Assembly (NCBI GenBank): GCA_000697355.1
Contig: JNEN01000829.1
Span: 62,001-126,000, forward strand
DNA length: 64,000 bases
Reading direction: 5' to 3'
Source: Syncephalastrum monosporum B8922
Lineage: Eukaryota; Mucoromycota; Mucoromycetes; Mucorales; Syncephalastraceae
Each line of letters starts with the position of its first letter. Position 1 is the stretch's first letter. The position numbers were made by a program, and so were the translations under genes. The notes under the pieces are model-generated. The model was not told the origin of the DNA and did no database searches. It was given only the letters and a program-made list of their open reading frames with translations. Of this stretch, positions 1-10,959 are shown one piece after another.

Positions 1-3000
1 TCGTCTCTCGCGTCGTCTACAAGCTCAGCTGCAGACGCATCATGATGCGGTGCCGTAACTGTATGTCGTACTTGCTGCTGTTGCTGTTGCTGCTCTACCA
101 GTCGGTCAACTTCTCTCAAAGCATCGTCCTTGTGCCGACCACGAAATAAGCGGAAAAAGTCGTTGCTGCGTTTATGAGAAGGTGAAGGCTGATGAAAATG
201 TGGAGGAGGATGTTGTGAGGGGTGACGGTAGGTTTGTAGACCTTCGTCGGCTGCGCGATCGCCGGCTGCTTCCTGTTCGGAAGGAGGTGACGCACTGCCA
301 TTACTGTCATTGTCACGAGGATGCTTTCCACTACCATGCCAGTTGATCCAGCTACGCATGCTGGACACGGTGGAATCGTTGCCTTTATCATTGCTTTCTG
401 TCATTGCTTGCGAAGATGCACGCGGTTTGACGGGTTCCACAAAGCGGATACCCTGGGACTCGAGTGACGGCATACTACCGGTGCGACATTCTTTTCTCTC
501 TGCAGCCGTCAATGATGCAGCAGGATCCGTCGCGGCTCGCTGACGTCGGTCTTGCATAACCGGGGGTGCAAGCTTTTCGTCAGAGAAGCTGTCGCTGCCG
601 TTGCTGTGATGATCGTCGTGCTGATGATTTTGGTGACAGCTACGACTACTTCCGCTGCTACTTTCACTACTCGCTCCATGATGGTCACGGGGTAGAAACT
701 CTTCTTCCGCCAAGTCAGGGTCATGAATATCGATCGTTGAGAATTCTGGAGGTTGTTGTAAAGTTGTTTCGCCGCTGCTGTTGTCACCCCGTTGACCCGC
801 GCGGCGGTCGACCGTGTTGTACAGTGTGTTGCGTTCCGTTTCTGACATGGACATGGAGGATTGAAAGCTGAGGTTTTCATGACCGGATTGCTGACGACGG
901 GCATGTTTATGGAACTTGGGGAGTTTCTTGGGGTTGCTGCCGGTGCTGGCAAACGAGAGTGTGCGCGTACGTAACCGTTTGCCGAGCTTGAAAAGGGGTA
1001 TCGTTGTGCCGTGCACTAGGACAGATGCGAGCACAATGAAAAGCACAACTGGGTTAATGAGGCGGATAGAGACAGCAAGTTCTTGGCCCGCCACAGGTGG
1101 GTACACCTGCTCCATTTCCTCCTTGGCAATTTTGGATAGGAATACGGCACCGACGCCCATAGGGCCAAACCAGCCGCTGAAGATGGCTTCTCGGTACGTC
1201 TTCATGGCCGGCATTACGGGCTTGAGCATGAGTACAATGGGTAACCGCCGAAATATAAGTACAAGAATAGCAATGACCACCAGCCGCCAGGGCGTGAGAC
1301 CGAGTGAGGCATCAGCGAAAGACCACCAAGGCTATTGATGGGTGCATGAGTATGAGAGTGTCCAGATGCCCTGTTCGATTGACTTACGATAATCGCACCG
1401 ATATAGACAAAGATAGACAGATTGAGCAGCATGTCAATAACCTCCTGAAAGTGAGCTTCCTCGGTCTCCTTCCTGAACCAATCGTCCCACGAGAACGCGT
1501 TTCCAGCCGCAAAGCAAGCCAAGACGTCGTCACTCCCTGAAAACCCGGTCATACTCATCAGGAACAGCTATACTAAACTTAGTCTCCAATAAAATATGGA
1601 AAGAACAAACAAACTTACGGCAAGTGCAATGGCAAAGGAGAGAAAGGATGGTTTGTCGATCAGATGGCTGCATGATTAGAAATAAAAAAGTTAAATTTGT
1701 CGGCAATGTTTGTTTTGCGTGACGCACTCACTGGCGCTCGGACCACTGTAATATTTTTCGGGCTATCCAACCAACGATAACACCAATGACACATGACAGT
1801 GCGATCTGAAATAGACAGGTTTCGTAGATCCATTTGCCGACTGCCTTGCCCACATGATCCTCGCCTAAAAGGAAAATAGCCAAGAACAGGAACGGGAAGC
1901 CCATACCGTCGTTAGCTCCACTAAATGATGACCCGAGATTGGTTTCAGTTCCTCTGAATATCAGGCAAATCTTTGTTCTATTCTGACTTTACCTTTCTGC
2001 AGAGAGTGCATTCCGGATATGGCCCGGGACATGTTTTTCTGCAAAGCGTCCCTTGACCACCGAGTTTGCCAAGATCTACGTATGCGACGAAAAAAATACT
2101 TAGTAAGTCACCACCCTCCTGCCCTGTCGATCGCTCGAACTCAGAAAAGAAAGAAAAATAAGGGGAATAATGCAGTGTCCAGGGGGGGTGACACGGTGGG
2201 TCTGCCCCAATTTTTCTTTGCTTTTCTTTGTGCGTTTGCCACGCACGGCCAGGTTTGACTTACGGGATCGGTGGGACAAATACAGGCAGCAATCACGAGT
2301 GATTCCAACTGTGATGGAGTGTGAAGTACGAGCATAGGCATTTTTTGGTCAGGACCGTAATCAACAAAGAAAACGTTCGCATTCTCCCTAATGCACTTAC
2401 ATAGTTGATAGGTGGCACAAGCAGAAAGATGATGAGGCCGCTGATAAGCCACATGAAGAGCATGACAGGTATCATTAGCATAAACATGGTCAGCCATTCT
2501 TTCTTGAGGTAATGCCTGAAAATCAGTGGGAGGAATTGGAAAAGCAGCTCTTGTTAATCCTCGAACCAGTAAAAGTTGCATAAGGGAAACACATACTTTG
2601 GCAAATCAATCCCGACGGCCATGACCTAGATGGATACAGAAATTTTTAGGGGGCTTGCTTGCAACTCTTAGATGCGCGTCCATTTTTTTTTTCTGTCTGC
2701 CAAGAACACCCATTGTACCAGAGACGATACAAACACTGTAAAAAAGGAACCAGTAGATACCTGTATGGCAATGATGCATCGAGTCAGTTGCTTCGTAATC
2801 TCGTCGTTGTTCTCCCAGCCGTAAGGGTTGACACCATTCGAAACAAGCGGTCCTGCTATAATACCAACGATCAGAGCTACAACTACAGAAATATTAGAAG
2901 ATCAGCATCATGTGTGTATGTCACTGAGGTGCGCGTAGGCATATGGAGCGGTTTGAAGTCTATTTCTCCGAAATCTTTTTTCTTTACGACGACTTACAAG

Positions 3001-3127
3001 CTTCGGACAGGAACAGACGTTCTTTGAGAAACATGGAGACATAGCCAAAAAAGACAATGAAACCACTGAGAATGGCCACGGCGATAGTGAACGGCGAGAA
3101 CTCGCCTGGGATAAGATTCACGGGCAT
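1..3127 (-). CDS. NHA1: Plasma-membrane Na+,K+/H+ antiporter, Nha1/Sod2 type (3' end cut by window edge)
   Basis: Minus-strand multi-exon gene starting at the ATG complement 3125-3127 (reading MPVNLIPGEFSPF). It exchanges cytosolic Na+ or K+ for external H+ and so governs salt tolerance. Exon 1 (2998-3127) encodes the first membrane segment and is joined to an exon reading LIVGIIAGPLVSNGVNPYGW. Further exons carry the family hallmarks CPTDPVLANSVVKGRF (about 2260-2020) and ESGANDGMGFPF (about 1920), which hold the acidic ion-binding residues of CPA1/Nha1 proteins, and GPMGVGAVF near 1165. At least seven short introns interrupt it. After the last hydrophobic segment (about 1020) comes a long hydrophilic tail rich in Ser, His and Asp with a poly-Gln run near 75-95, typical of the cytosolic tail of fungal Nha1. 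The tail runs off the left edge, so no stop is seen. An in-frame stop lies upstream of the chosen ATG, but a short upstream coding exon cannot be excluded. Confidence 0.93.
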
Positions 3128-3769
3128 GCGGTTGGGTGCTGTAGGTTCTTCTGCTGCTGGTTGGTGTGATCAATGTCGGGGTACAAAAACGAAAGGATCA
3201 ACAGGACATGCGAAAGAGAAGGGTGAACCGGATCAGAAGGTGAAAAATGAGGGATAAACCCTTTTTTTTTCTGATCGTCTTCCTTTATTTGGACGGACCG
3301 ATAGACCGTGTATCTGTCAGCGTATCAGCATCTCGTCATGATTTGAGGGGCAATGAGCTTTTTTTGGCCACGCACACAGGTATATTCATTCTGGCTCAAA
3401 TACACTCACTCTCCCATAAGACTCACCCATAAGACCTGCTCCTTCATTCATAAGATACACATACACCTAGCTCTCATTTCGCAAGACACAGACTAGATAT
3501 CAGGGTTATGTCTGACTGTTTTCCAGCTTTATAGGTCGGCTATACGCCCAGCACCTATGCCCTTACACGCATACACTTACCCACGTATATGCCGGCTCAC
3601 GGCCCACATACGCCGGTTACTTTTGGCTTTTTTTTCTTGCCTCCTTGCACGTGCTGGCTTTCATTCAGCCAGTTTCTCTTTTCTCTCTGTTCTTTTGCTT
3701 CTTTCTCTCCTTATTCCATTAATTCACTCTATACTTCTCTTTCTTTACATATCACATTAATTCACTGGT
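3128..3769. other. Intergenic, divergent promoter region
   Basis: This stretch separates the divergently transcribed Nha1-type gene and the small membrane-protein gene. It is pyrimidine-rich towards 3610-3740, as is usual just upstream of fungal start codons. I see no convincing coding frame, RNA gene or repeat in it. Confidence 0.6.
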
Positions 3770-4859
3770 ATGAAGTCTATGCACTGTGTCTATCGCGGCG
3801 GCCGCTTCGATGACCAGTATTCACTTGAGCTGGAGGGCTTTGTATGTATTTTCAAAATGAGGCGCGTGTACTTACAATCGCGTGATGCACTTTTAACGAG
3901 TTGGCTTACTGACTGACATGGGCCTTTCTATTTGGACCGTCTTGTTTCATAAATGTAGATGTCCCGACAAGAATTTACGGCAACCATGAACAGTTTTAAC
4001 ACAACAGCCAAAGATAATCCGCCACCACCGTCTCTATCATCGGGACGCCTGGCCGCCGCCATCATCTTCACAGTATTCGCCGTCATTTCAGGCGTTGCCG
4101 TAGCGATCCGCTACACCCACCATATCTCGCTAATGTTGGTCATGCCCGTCACTTTTCTTTTGCTGAGTGCCATGTTACTCAGCTGGCGCCGGCGCATGAA
4201 GCGAAAGGTACGCGGCAAGAATGCATATGCATGGTCAATGTGTTTATTTGGGCGTGAATAACTAAAATTTCTCTCTTTATATTCATTGTATGTTTGTATA
4301 CATTACATCCATATATATGTGTGTGCGTGTGTCTGTATAGTTCGAAACATCGGTCCTGCATCTTTGCGCTTGCATGAACGCAACCGAAAATGTGCGAGGC
4401 ATCAATTTCCGTCTGTCGCGACTTGCTCCTGAGCAAGTCGGCGCACCATCCTCGTCTTTGACTCCTACCGCAACTCCTCCATCCTCGGCGAGTTATGTGA
4501 GTAGTCTACCTCGCCCATGTTGAAGGTCTCGGTCGTGCAGCCGCTGTGCCGACCCCTTAACTTTTTTTATTCTTTGATCTCCCTATTTACCCCCGTATTT
4601 TTCTTTCCTTTAGGGCATCACGATTGAGTTCGACGACCGCTACAATCTTTTGCATCACTTTGCCATCCCCAACGATGGCACACCTCGGCCGTCGTCGAAC
4701 GCAATGAAGCAACCCTACACCTTTTCAGGCGGCGCAATTCATCCTCCAACGCCCACATCACCCCCGTCGTACCGTGTTTCGGCGAATCTACCTCCTTCTT
4801 ACAGCCATACCAACCTTGAATTCCCTACCAATGTCTATCACCCTAATGAGAAATCCTAA
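3770..4859 (+). CDS. Unrecognised small protein with two predicted membrane segments (240 aa, 4 exons)
   Basis: Exons 3770-3841, 3959-4207, 4341-4496 and 4614-4859 join in frame with GT...AG introns at phase 0 and give 240 residues. The short N-terminus (MKSMHCVYRGGRFDDQ) is followed by a Pro/Ser stretch. Two closely spaced hydrophobic segments lie near residues 55-75 and 82-100, and a basic cluster (WRRRMKRK) suggests the following tail is cytosolic. The C-terminal half contains INFRLSRLAPEQVG and GITIEFDDRYNLLHHF and ends in a Pro/Ser/Thr-rich region with PPSY-like motifs. I do not recognise the family. The clean four-exon structure and composition argue that it is a real gene. A hairpin membrane anchor with a PPxY-containing tail is a possibility only. 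Confidence 0.7.
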
Positions 4860-6090
4860 ATAATATCTTTGGATAAGTACTCTGTCCATACATGCCTTTA
4901 CAACCTTCTTTAATAAAACGATTTGGTTGCTGTTTATGGTGGAAAAAGATTACTCTATGACCCGCCTTTTAAAGCATTACATCAAGTTTTTGACGTTGTT
5001 ATTACTGCTGCTGTTGTTACCGGGGCTGGAGAGGGGAAGGGGCTTAACGTGGTTAGCTCTAGGCAGGGATTACTTCATACTGCCCCCGTTTTTCCATTGT
5101 CCATTATTGTACAGAGAAGGGTGCCTGAAAAAGAAACATTCGATAGTGCAGCCGTCGTGTCGTTGGAGTCACTGGGTCTGTCCTTATGAGTCGCCAGGGT
5201 GCTTTGTGCTCACCCTTATATTTCTCCTTCTCACCCGTCGAGAATGGATCAAGCCGCTCCATACGAATAACGGCAAGGTAATTGTACGTATAGATCAATT
5301 CCTTCGTGTTTTGGCGTCCATGTATTCCCTGTACGTAACATTTTATTCGTGAATTGGTCCTAGTTATGATCAAATTGAACGAATAGTTTTTCAAAAAAAA
5401 ATATATGCACTTTACCACGCACCTTGCAAAAAGCGCTTGACGAACCGCGTTTTTGTAAGTACGCATCTCGATCTTTATTCACCATCCATCTTTCAGTCTC
5501 TCTGGCTCTTGCTTAATGACGCTTGGAGGAGATTATTCTTATATTGTGCTCTTCTTTTGCTGCTCTTTTTACATGGCTGTTAACAACATTTAATTGAACC
5601 CATGAGGAGTCACACAGACGTACAGATTGTAAAGCATACGTCATAGTTACTTTGTATGATGCACGGCAACTTCATCTCTGAGCTAACATCAGTGTCAGAT
5701 ATATATCAGTTTTAATGGGATACCGTTATCGAGCTATCAAGCGCTGACCAGTACATAGAGATACAAGAGTGAAAGATATTTGGTTTCGCCCAGTTTGGGA
5801 TGAGACGAATTATTTTGTGGGCGGCTAAATAATGGTGCACATTTAGGTGGGATTTTTCACTCGATGTCACACGAACATGCAAAAAAAAAAAAAAAGTGGA
5901 CATGCTGCGGCACCGCTGCATCACTTTTTTCTTTCTTTGGGATTAAGCCGAACGCAGGAATAATTCTCTCCTCTCCTCTCTTCCTTTCTTTTCGCCTTTC
6001 CCTTTTCTCGTCTTCTCAGCCTGCTCCTTGCAGCGTCGTTATACCTCACCACCTACCGACCCATCATCTCCTCACGCGTCGCTACCTGCT
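4860..6090. other. Intergenic, AT-rich, poly-A tract
   Basis: There is no supported gene. It holds an uninterrupted A run at about 5880-5895. From about 5960 to 6040 it is strongly pyrimidine-rich (TTCTTTC, CTCTC), which I read as the core promoter and leader of the downstream samB gene. Confidence 0.55.
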
Positions 6091-7530
6091 ATGAGAGAAC
6101 CCAATGTATCCAGCACCCTGACCAACAGGCCCGTGCTTTGTATTACGTCAGGCGTGTACGATCGTCGAGCGTTGGACTGCACTGCGACTGTGCCGCTCAT
6201 CAACTCATTGACCCATCTCGCCTACATGACGTCGACATCACCCCGTGTGCGAGACACCCTCACTAATGACGGCGGTCTCGAGAAACTCGTGTCCTTGGTC
6301 CAGGACGCCGACCCTCCCACGGACTACCGCCACTTTTGGAAGTGGTCGATTGCTTTTCAATGCATTGCGAATACCGGTATCAGGGGTAGCGAGCGGGTCC
6401 GCACACGTATTGTCGAGGCCGGAGCGCTGCAGGCCATGATCCCTATCCTCGAGAGCTACCTGCACTTTGTGGACTCTATGCGGCGTCAGCAGAGCAATGC
6501 AGATAGCACGAAGAGTTACGAGGGTCCGCAACGGCAGCAGGCAGACAATCAGCAGAACCCGACCGGACAAGAGAGAAGCCGCAGTCTGCCTCTCGCGGCC
6601 TGGTCTCCGCGCTACCGTCAGGCCTTGCGTGAATCGGCCGTACTCACCAACATCATGCTCCAGCAGCGGCATGATGACATAAACACCTATCATCAAGACT
6701 ATGATAACGATCCGCGTTTATCAGCCCCTTCTGCTCACTCCATGCCCCGCACTCGCAGCCATTCGGCCCCGCCTGGCGCGACGCCAACCCATGCCATTCC
6801 CGCTCACAGATACCAACGACGCTCGACCTTCCCATATATTCGCATCAGCCCAAGCCGACGCCGCACCATGCGCAAGGCACGTGCTGTTGCAGGCGGGCCG
6901 CCCGTCGACCTCCTCTCCATTCATGGTCTGCCTTCCAGCAATACATTTGAGCTGTACCTTTTCTACCGTAAAGAGGATGTCGCTCTCTGCTTGCAGCTTC
7001 TTGCTTTTCTGTCCAAATACACTCACATCCGTGATGCACTCCACAACGCCTACGCGCCGAGCCTGTTTGCGCTCGTCGAAAGGTTCTGTGGGAGTGCGCA
7101 TTCCAGCACCATCAAGCATTGGGCCGGTATCGTGATGCGCAACGCGTGCCGCAGGGATGAGGCCCGCGGTGGACTCCGGCGGTGCGCCCATTGGCGTTGC
7201 CACAAGTGGGAGCAAACACAGCGAGAGTTTGCCAAGTGCAAGCGGTGCCGCAAAGCCAAGTACTGCAGCAAGACCTGCCAAAGCATTGCCTGGTCGGAGG
7301 GGCATCGCCGGTGGTGCATTGAACGACCCAACACAGACCATAACCAGGAGCAAACACAGGCACAAGCACAGCAAGATCGGGTGGCTCCTAACGACAGCGA
7401 CCGCCCTCATGCTCCAGAACAAGATGCTCCGCCCCAGCCGTCCGATTCCATCCTTCCAGCGTCACCAGGCCTTACTGGACAGTCTATGATCAGCACCGAT
7501 GAGGACCGACAGCCGACTATCTCTCTCTGA
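6091..7530 (+). CDS. samB: MYND zinc-finger protein samB/Mub1
   Basis: Single exon, 479 aa. The start at 6091 (MREPN) was chosen over an upstream in-frame ATG because Mub1/samB proteins begin MRxxN and continue with a conserved block. That block is seen here as YDRRALDCTATVPLINSLTH and STSPRVRDTLTNDGGLEKLV. The centre is armadillo-like helices, broken by a low-complexity insert (about residues 145-190). The C-terminal MYND finger (about residues 365-408) shows paired Cys ligands CKRC and YCSKTC and a closing H...C (GHRRWC). In Saccharomyces, Mub1 works with Ubr2 and Rad6 in ubiquitylation of Rpn4. In Aspergillus, samB affects growth polarity and septation. A Gln-rich tail follows the finger. 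Its neighbours give no operon-like clue. Confidence 0.95.
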   Translation: MREPNVSSTLTNRPVLCITSGVYDRRALDCTATVPLINSLTHLAYMTSTSPRVRDTLTNDGGLEKLVSLVQDADPPTDYRHFWKWSIAFQCIANTGIRGSERVRTRIVEAGALQAMIPILESYLHFVDSMRRQQSNADSTKSYEGPQRQQADNQQNPTGQERSRSLPLAAWSPRYRQALRESAVLTNIMLQQRHDDINTYHQDYDNDPRLSAPSAHSMPRTRSHSAPPGATPTHAIPAHRYQRRSTFPYIRISPSRRRTMRKARAVAGGPPVDLLSIHGLPSSNTFELYLFYRKEDVALCLQLLAFLSKYTHIRDALHNAYAPSLFALVERFCGSAHSSTIKHWAGIVMRNACRRDEARGGLRRCAHWRCHKWEQTQREFAKCKRCRKAKYCSKTCQSIAWSEGHRRWCIERPNTDHNQEQTQAQAQQDRVAPNDSDRPHAPEQDAPPQPSDSILPASPGLTGQSMISTDEDRQPTISL

Positions 7531-8735
7531 TGCGACCCCTCTTTGCGAAATATAAACGTCCCTTGGCCTCAGGGCCACTGTATAGTATTATTGTACATGC
7601 CAATAGCTCAATGACCCAGATTCACACATACACGCGTGCATACTTTTACATTTCTTCAAAAAACCATACATGTTTCAATAAAGATCATTACATAGCAAAA
7701 ACATAGGGTTCCGTAAATACCTAATTACATAAGCCGGACTCTGGAAACCCGGTCCAATTTCCGTCAGGGCGTCTGATAAAGAAGACCATCTTCAAACTTG
7801 AACGGTACCTGACATTGATCTTCTTCAAAATCTTTTTTCTTTTTCATACATTCTTTTTGCCATTGGCAGACGCGGTTTGTATAATCGCATGGAAGTCCAT
7901 CTATGCGAGTCCGTCTCATAGTAAGCCATCAGCTTGTCTTCTTCTTTTCTTTACTCTGGTCAAGTCTTCTCGTGGCAAGTACATGCCAAGAATTATGAAA
8001 ACAAGACACCAACACACGCTTCAGTTCAGCTTCCGTCCTCGCTTTTCCTTTGCTCTTCGTTCTTCCCGCTTCCTCTCCCTTCCCCTCCCTTCTTCCCCTT
8101 TCTCCGTTTGCGTATTTCTAGCCTTAGCGGTCGGTGGCCGGGACCACCGTCGACAAACACCCTCATAAACATGTGCCTTTGCGCCAAATGTTTGCCCTAC
8201 TCCCACCGGTAAGAAACTGTAGAATGTGATTTTGCATTCAGGTTTAGGTGAGACAGTGGCCGACGTGCCATGAGCGCGTTTCGACGACCCCGGCTTCGGC
8301 GGCTTGGGTATGTACAGGAAATGAAGTGTAGTCCATGAGAACTGATTACAGAACGAATCTCGTAGGCTAGTTACATACTGAAATATCAAAAGATCTACCG
8401 CACGAATATTTCCGGGAGGATACATTCATATAAGATGATATTTCACATGCTAGAATGCACTCTACTTGTCTCTCCGGTCTTGTATAATTCAGGACCCTTT
8501 ACCAGGCCTATAGTAAATGCCTGGAAATGAGTATACAGGCAAGAGGAGTTGGAACAAGCTCATAAAGATAGCCCCAGGACTGCATCAATGACAGGGTCAA
8601 GCAACACATGTTGTTATAAATTGAAAAGAGTATGAAACTGTACTTTATTAAACTCAAACGAAACTCGCTCTACTGCTAGTTCTTCTCATACCACGCCGCT
8701 ATACGCCGCTATAAGATATTAACATTATACTTACA
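7531..8735. other. Intergenic, nothing recognised
   Basis: This follows the samB stop codon. An AATAAA-like motif (CAATAAAG) near 7676 is a plausible polyadenylation signal for samB. A CT-rich tract lies at 8030-8110. I found no gene or RNA. Confidence 0.5.
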
Positions 8736-9125
8736 AAAAGGAGTGTCTCTTTGCCGTCCTACCATAGTGGTTACCACCAGGTAGTCCGTTGCCCAGGAAA
8801 CATCGCGTGGAGATGGACACTCATCGTTTCCCTTCGCTTCCCTTGTTTCTTTCCGTGGTGGGAAGGACCTGACCAGCAGGAACGAACTCAATACACGGCA
8901 CTTCTTCGGGCCTGGGCCTGCAAACCCGGGATGCTCCTTCAGCGGTTTATCGGTTTAACTTCGAGAGGGGGGGGGGATGAAAGAATACAAAGGACAAAAA
9001 AAATACTTTGTCAAGAAATGATCGTTTTTTAGATACTGGATGACAGGGGTTCTGACAGTGAAAAAAAAGCACCTGCAGCCAATGATGCGTTGCTACATCA
9101 AAAACGTTTTTACGTTCTCACGTGC
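8736..9125. repeat. Dispersed element, copy A (structured head plus CCAAT tail)
   Basis: About 390 bases resembling 35338-35765 in the same orientation. Shared blocks are the head (8741-8822), GGGCCTG followed by CAAACCC and CGGGA near 8915-8935, and GCAGCCAATGA at 9075-9085 followed by an A/T-rich stretch ending TTCTCA. Between these blocks the copies differ strongly, so this is an old family. Both copies are preceded by an A run (ttacaaaaag here). It has no coding capacity. A SINE-like or other non-autonomous transposable unit is the simplest reading. A family of non-coding RNA genes is the alternative. Confidence 0.75.
8741..8822 (+). ncRNA. Candidate cloverleaf-like structured RNA, copy A
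   Basis: An 82-nt segment that can fold with a perfect 7-bp closing helix (GAGTGTC 8741-8747 with GACACTC 8816-8822). Inside are three hairpins. The first is CTACC 8759-8763 with GGTAG 8780-8784, carrying an inner GTGG/CCAC extension. The second is TCC 8785-8787 with GGA 8796-8798, with loop GTTGCCCA. The third is CATC 8801-8804 with GATG 8812-8815, with a 7-nt loop, abutting the closing helix. Copy B keeps the fold with compensatory changes. The size and outline resemble tRNA, but the 11-nt joint before hairpin 1 and the lack of a TTCGA-type T loop rule out a standard tRNA. The strand is assumed, and transcription is not shown. Confidence 0.45.
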
Positions 9126-10930
9126 AGAAAAGGCGTAGCACCCAGTATGTCTTTTGGAAGAAGCACCACGGTAGAGTGGTTGATTGTAATAGAAGGAAAA
9201 CAGTTCGAGAGGTACAGTGAAAAGAGAAAGGTCTGTGCGCATGTAAGTTTAAGTGGAGATGTAAAGACTTTGGCAGTGTTCTGCACTCATTTGTTTCACT
9301 GCTGTACAAGAAATTTTTAGCGAGAGTTGATATACAGAAGCATTTTTCTATACTGCATTCCCCTTTCCGCGGATCATGCTCTGTCTCGCACGATAGTCTT
9401 CCAGCCTGTGCCATTGTGCCATCAAACGGCGAGAGAAACCAGACAGATCCATTTCGTAAAAATAAATGTGTTTCTACATATTTTCTCTCCCTTGTAACTT
9501 TGCGATAATCTTTACATTTTCTTATATCTGGCAAAGACGGGGGAAATAGCCAACAATGTGCAAGCTCCAATTGTGATCCACTATTGTAACACAGAATGTG
9601 AAAAGCGCAAAGTTTGAGTGCGGATAAATGGACAGTCAATGCAGCGGACGTCCCGATGTGTAGTAATCCCATAATAGGTCTAATACTATTCTGACAGAAA
9701 AGAAAAGAAGAAAGGATAGTTGCCTCACTTTAAATACAAAATACGCAGAGCAATAATAAAGAAAAACCATAATCAAATACAGTATGAGTCAAAAAGAGAT
9801 ATCCACGTGAATCTAAAGCTCATAAAGGCTATACTTTCATATGCTTGCGCCACTCATGCTGTACCGTCGCATAGTGGTAATATGTTTGTTACAAGGTGCA
9901 AACAGAAACTTGAGTCTCATATAGCGTAGACGATGGGGGTTTATGCTGATGATTGTTTAACGTTTGGCGCCACTTTGTAGTCTGGGAAAGTGAACGTGAT
10001 GCATTCCTGAAAAGCGTAGCCCTTCGTTTATACAGGGACATGCTTCAAGGGCACCAGGCTATCGCTTCTGATGTTATTGGCGGCGTTAACACTTACGACA
10101 TGCTGGGTAACAAGGACGAGATTGTGAAGCAACGCCAGAACTACCCTTCCAGCTGCATTTACGTACACTTGGGATGTTCCATGGATTCGACTCTTTTTCT
10201 TTTCTTGCTTTTCTTGGCAAGCCATGTCTCCATGTGGTCAACAATAGCCAAGCTCCCTTTTATGGCTCTTTTGTGTTATTAGCATTCACAAGTAATGATG
10301 ACAAGCCATGTGGTTCCCTTGCTGCTCACTGGTGTCATCTCAAGTTATCTCTTCCCATCCTGAATATTATTCATGCCACGTCTGACGGGATTCGTCTACC
10401 TTGTCATTACAACTGTTCAAACTCGGTACTATTTGGAAACGATGCTCGAGGTCGTCAATTACGCGCTGGTTCTAAAACAGATTCTAGGTGAGCTGTCTGG
10501 CTGACTTGGGAGGTACGAGCTCAAAGCTGATACGAACGCGAAACCATCAAGACGATCCAATTCGTCTTGACAGATATCTCGGTAACTGTCAGCGACACCC
10601 CTTGTAATGCGCCTTCTTTGGAATTTTTAGGAATTTTACTAGACTATTTTATGTAGCTGTCCAGCAACACCAGTTCGGAGTGCAAGTACAATGCATAGGT
10701 CGAAGCTTGTGACGCAATTGATGTATTTTAAGCAACTCGCTTTTTATCTCCAGTATTAAATGCGAAGCACATCCCAGCTGACCTTTTGGAGAAGAGGACA
10801 TTTATATTATACGTACGCATTTTGGCATGACGGAAACAGAACCAAAAATGAGTCAAACAAGGATAGCAATTTTTGAGTGGATATTTACTTCATATGATAT
10901 ATTGATACTTTGTACAATTTAACGATTAGA
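9126..10930. other. Gene-poor AT-rich spacer
   Basis: No reading frame here has protein-like composition or usable splice signals. I see no tRNA-like boxes. It lies between the dispersed element copy A and the mobile-element region that follows. Confidence 0.5.
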
Positions 10931-10959
10931 CAATCACTGCTTCAAAGCAGTGATTAGAT

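Noticed and set aside
6028..6090. Upstream in-frame start for samB
   Set aside because: MREPN at 6091 matches the conserved N-terminus of Mub1/samB. The upstream codons are low-complexity leader.
7815..8212. Phe/Leu/Ser-rich open frames as a membrane protein gene
   Set aside because: They arise from a T- and CT-rich tract. There is no sensible start, splice or domain pattern.
8741..8822. Reading the cloverleaf element as an ordinary tRNA or tRNA pseudogene
   Set aside because: There is no TTCGA-type T loop, the joint before hairpin 1 is 11 nt rather than 2, and no recognisable anticodon arm of 5 bp with a 7-nt loop.
8741..8822. Hammerhead, HDV-like, twister or pistol ribozyme
   Set aside because: The conserved cores I know (such as CUGAUGA with GAAA for hammerhead) are absent, and the helix order does not fit the HDV double pseudoknot.
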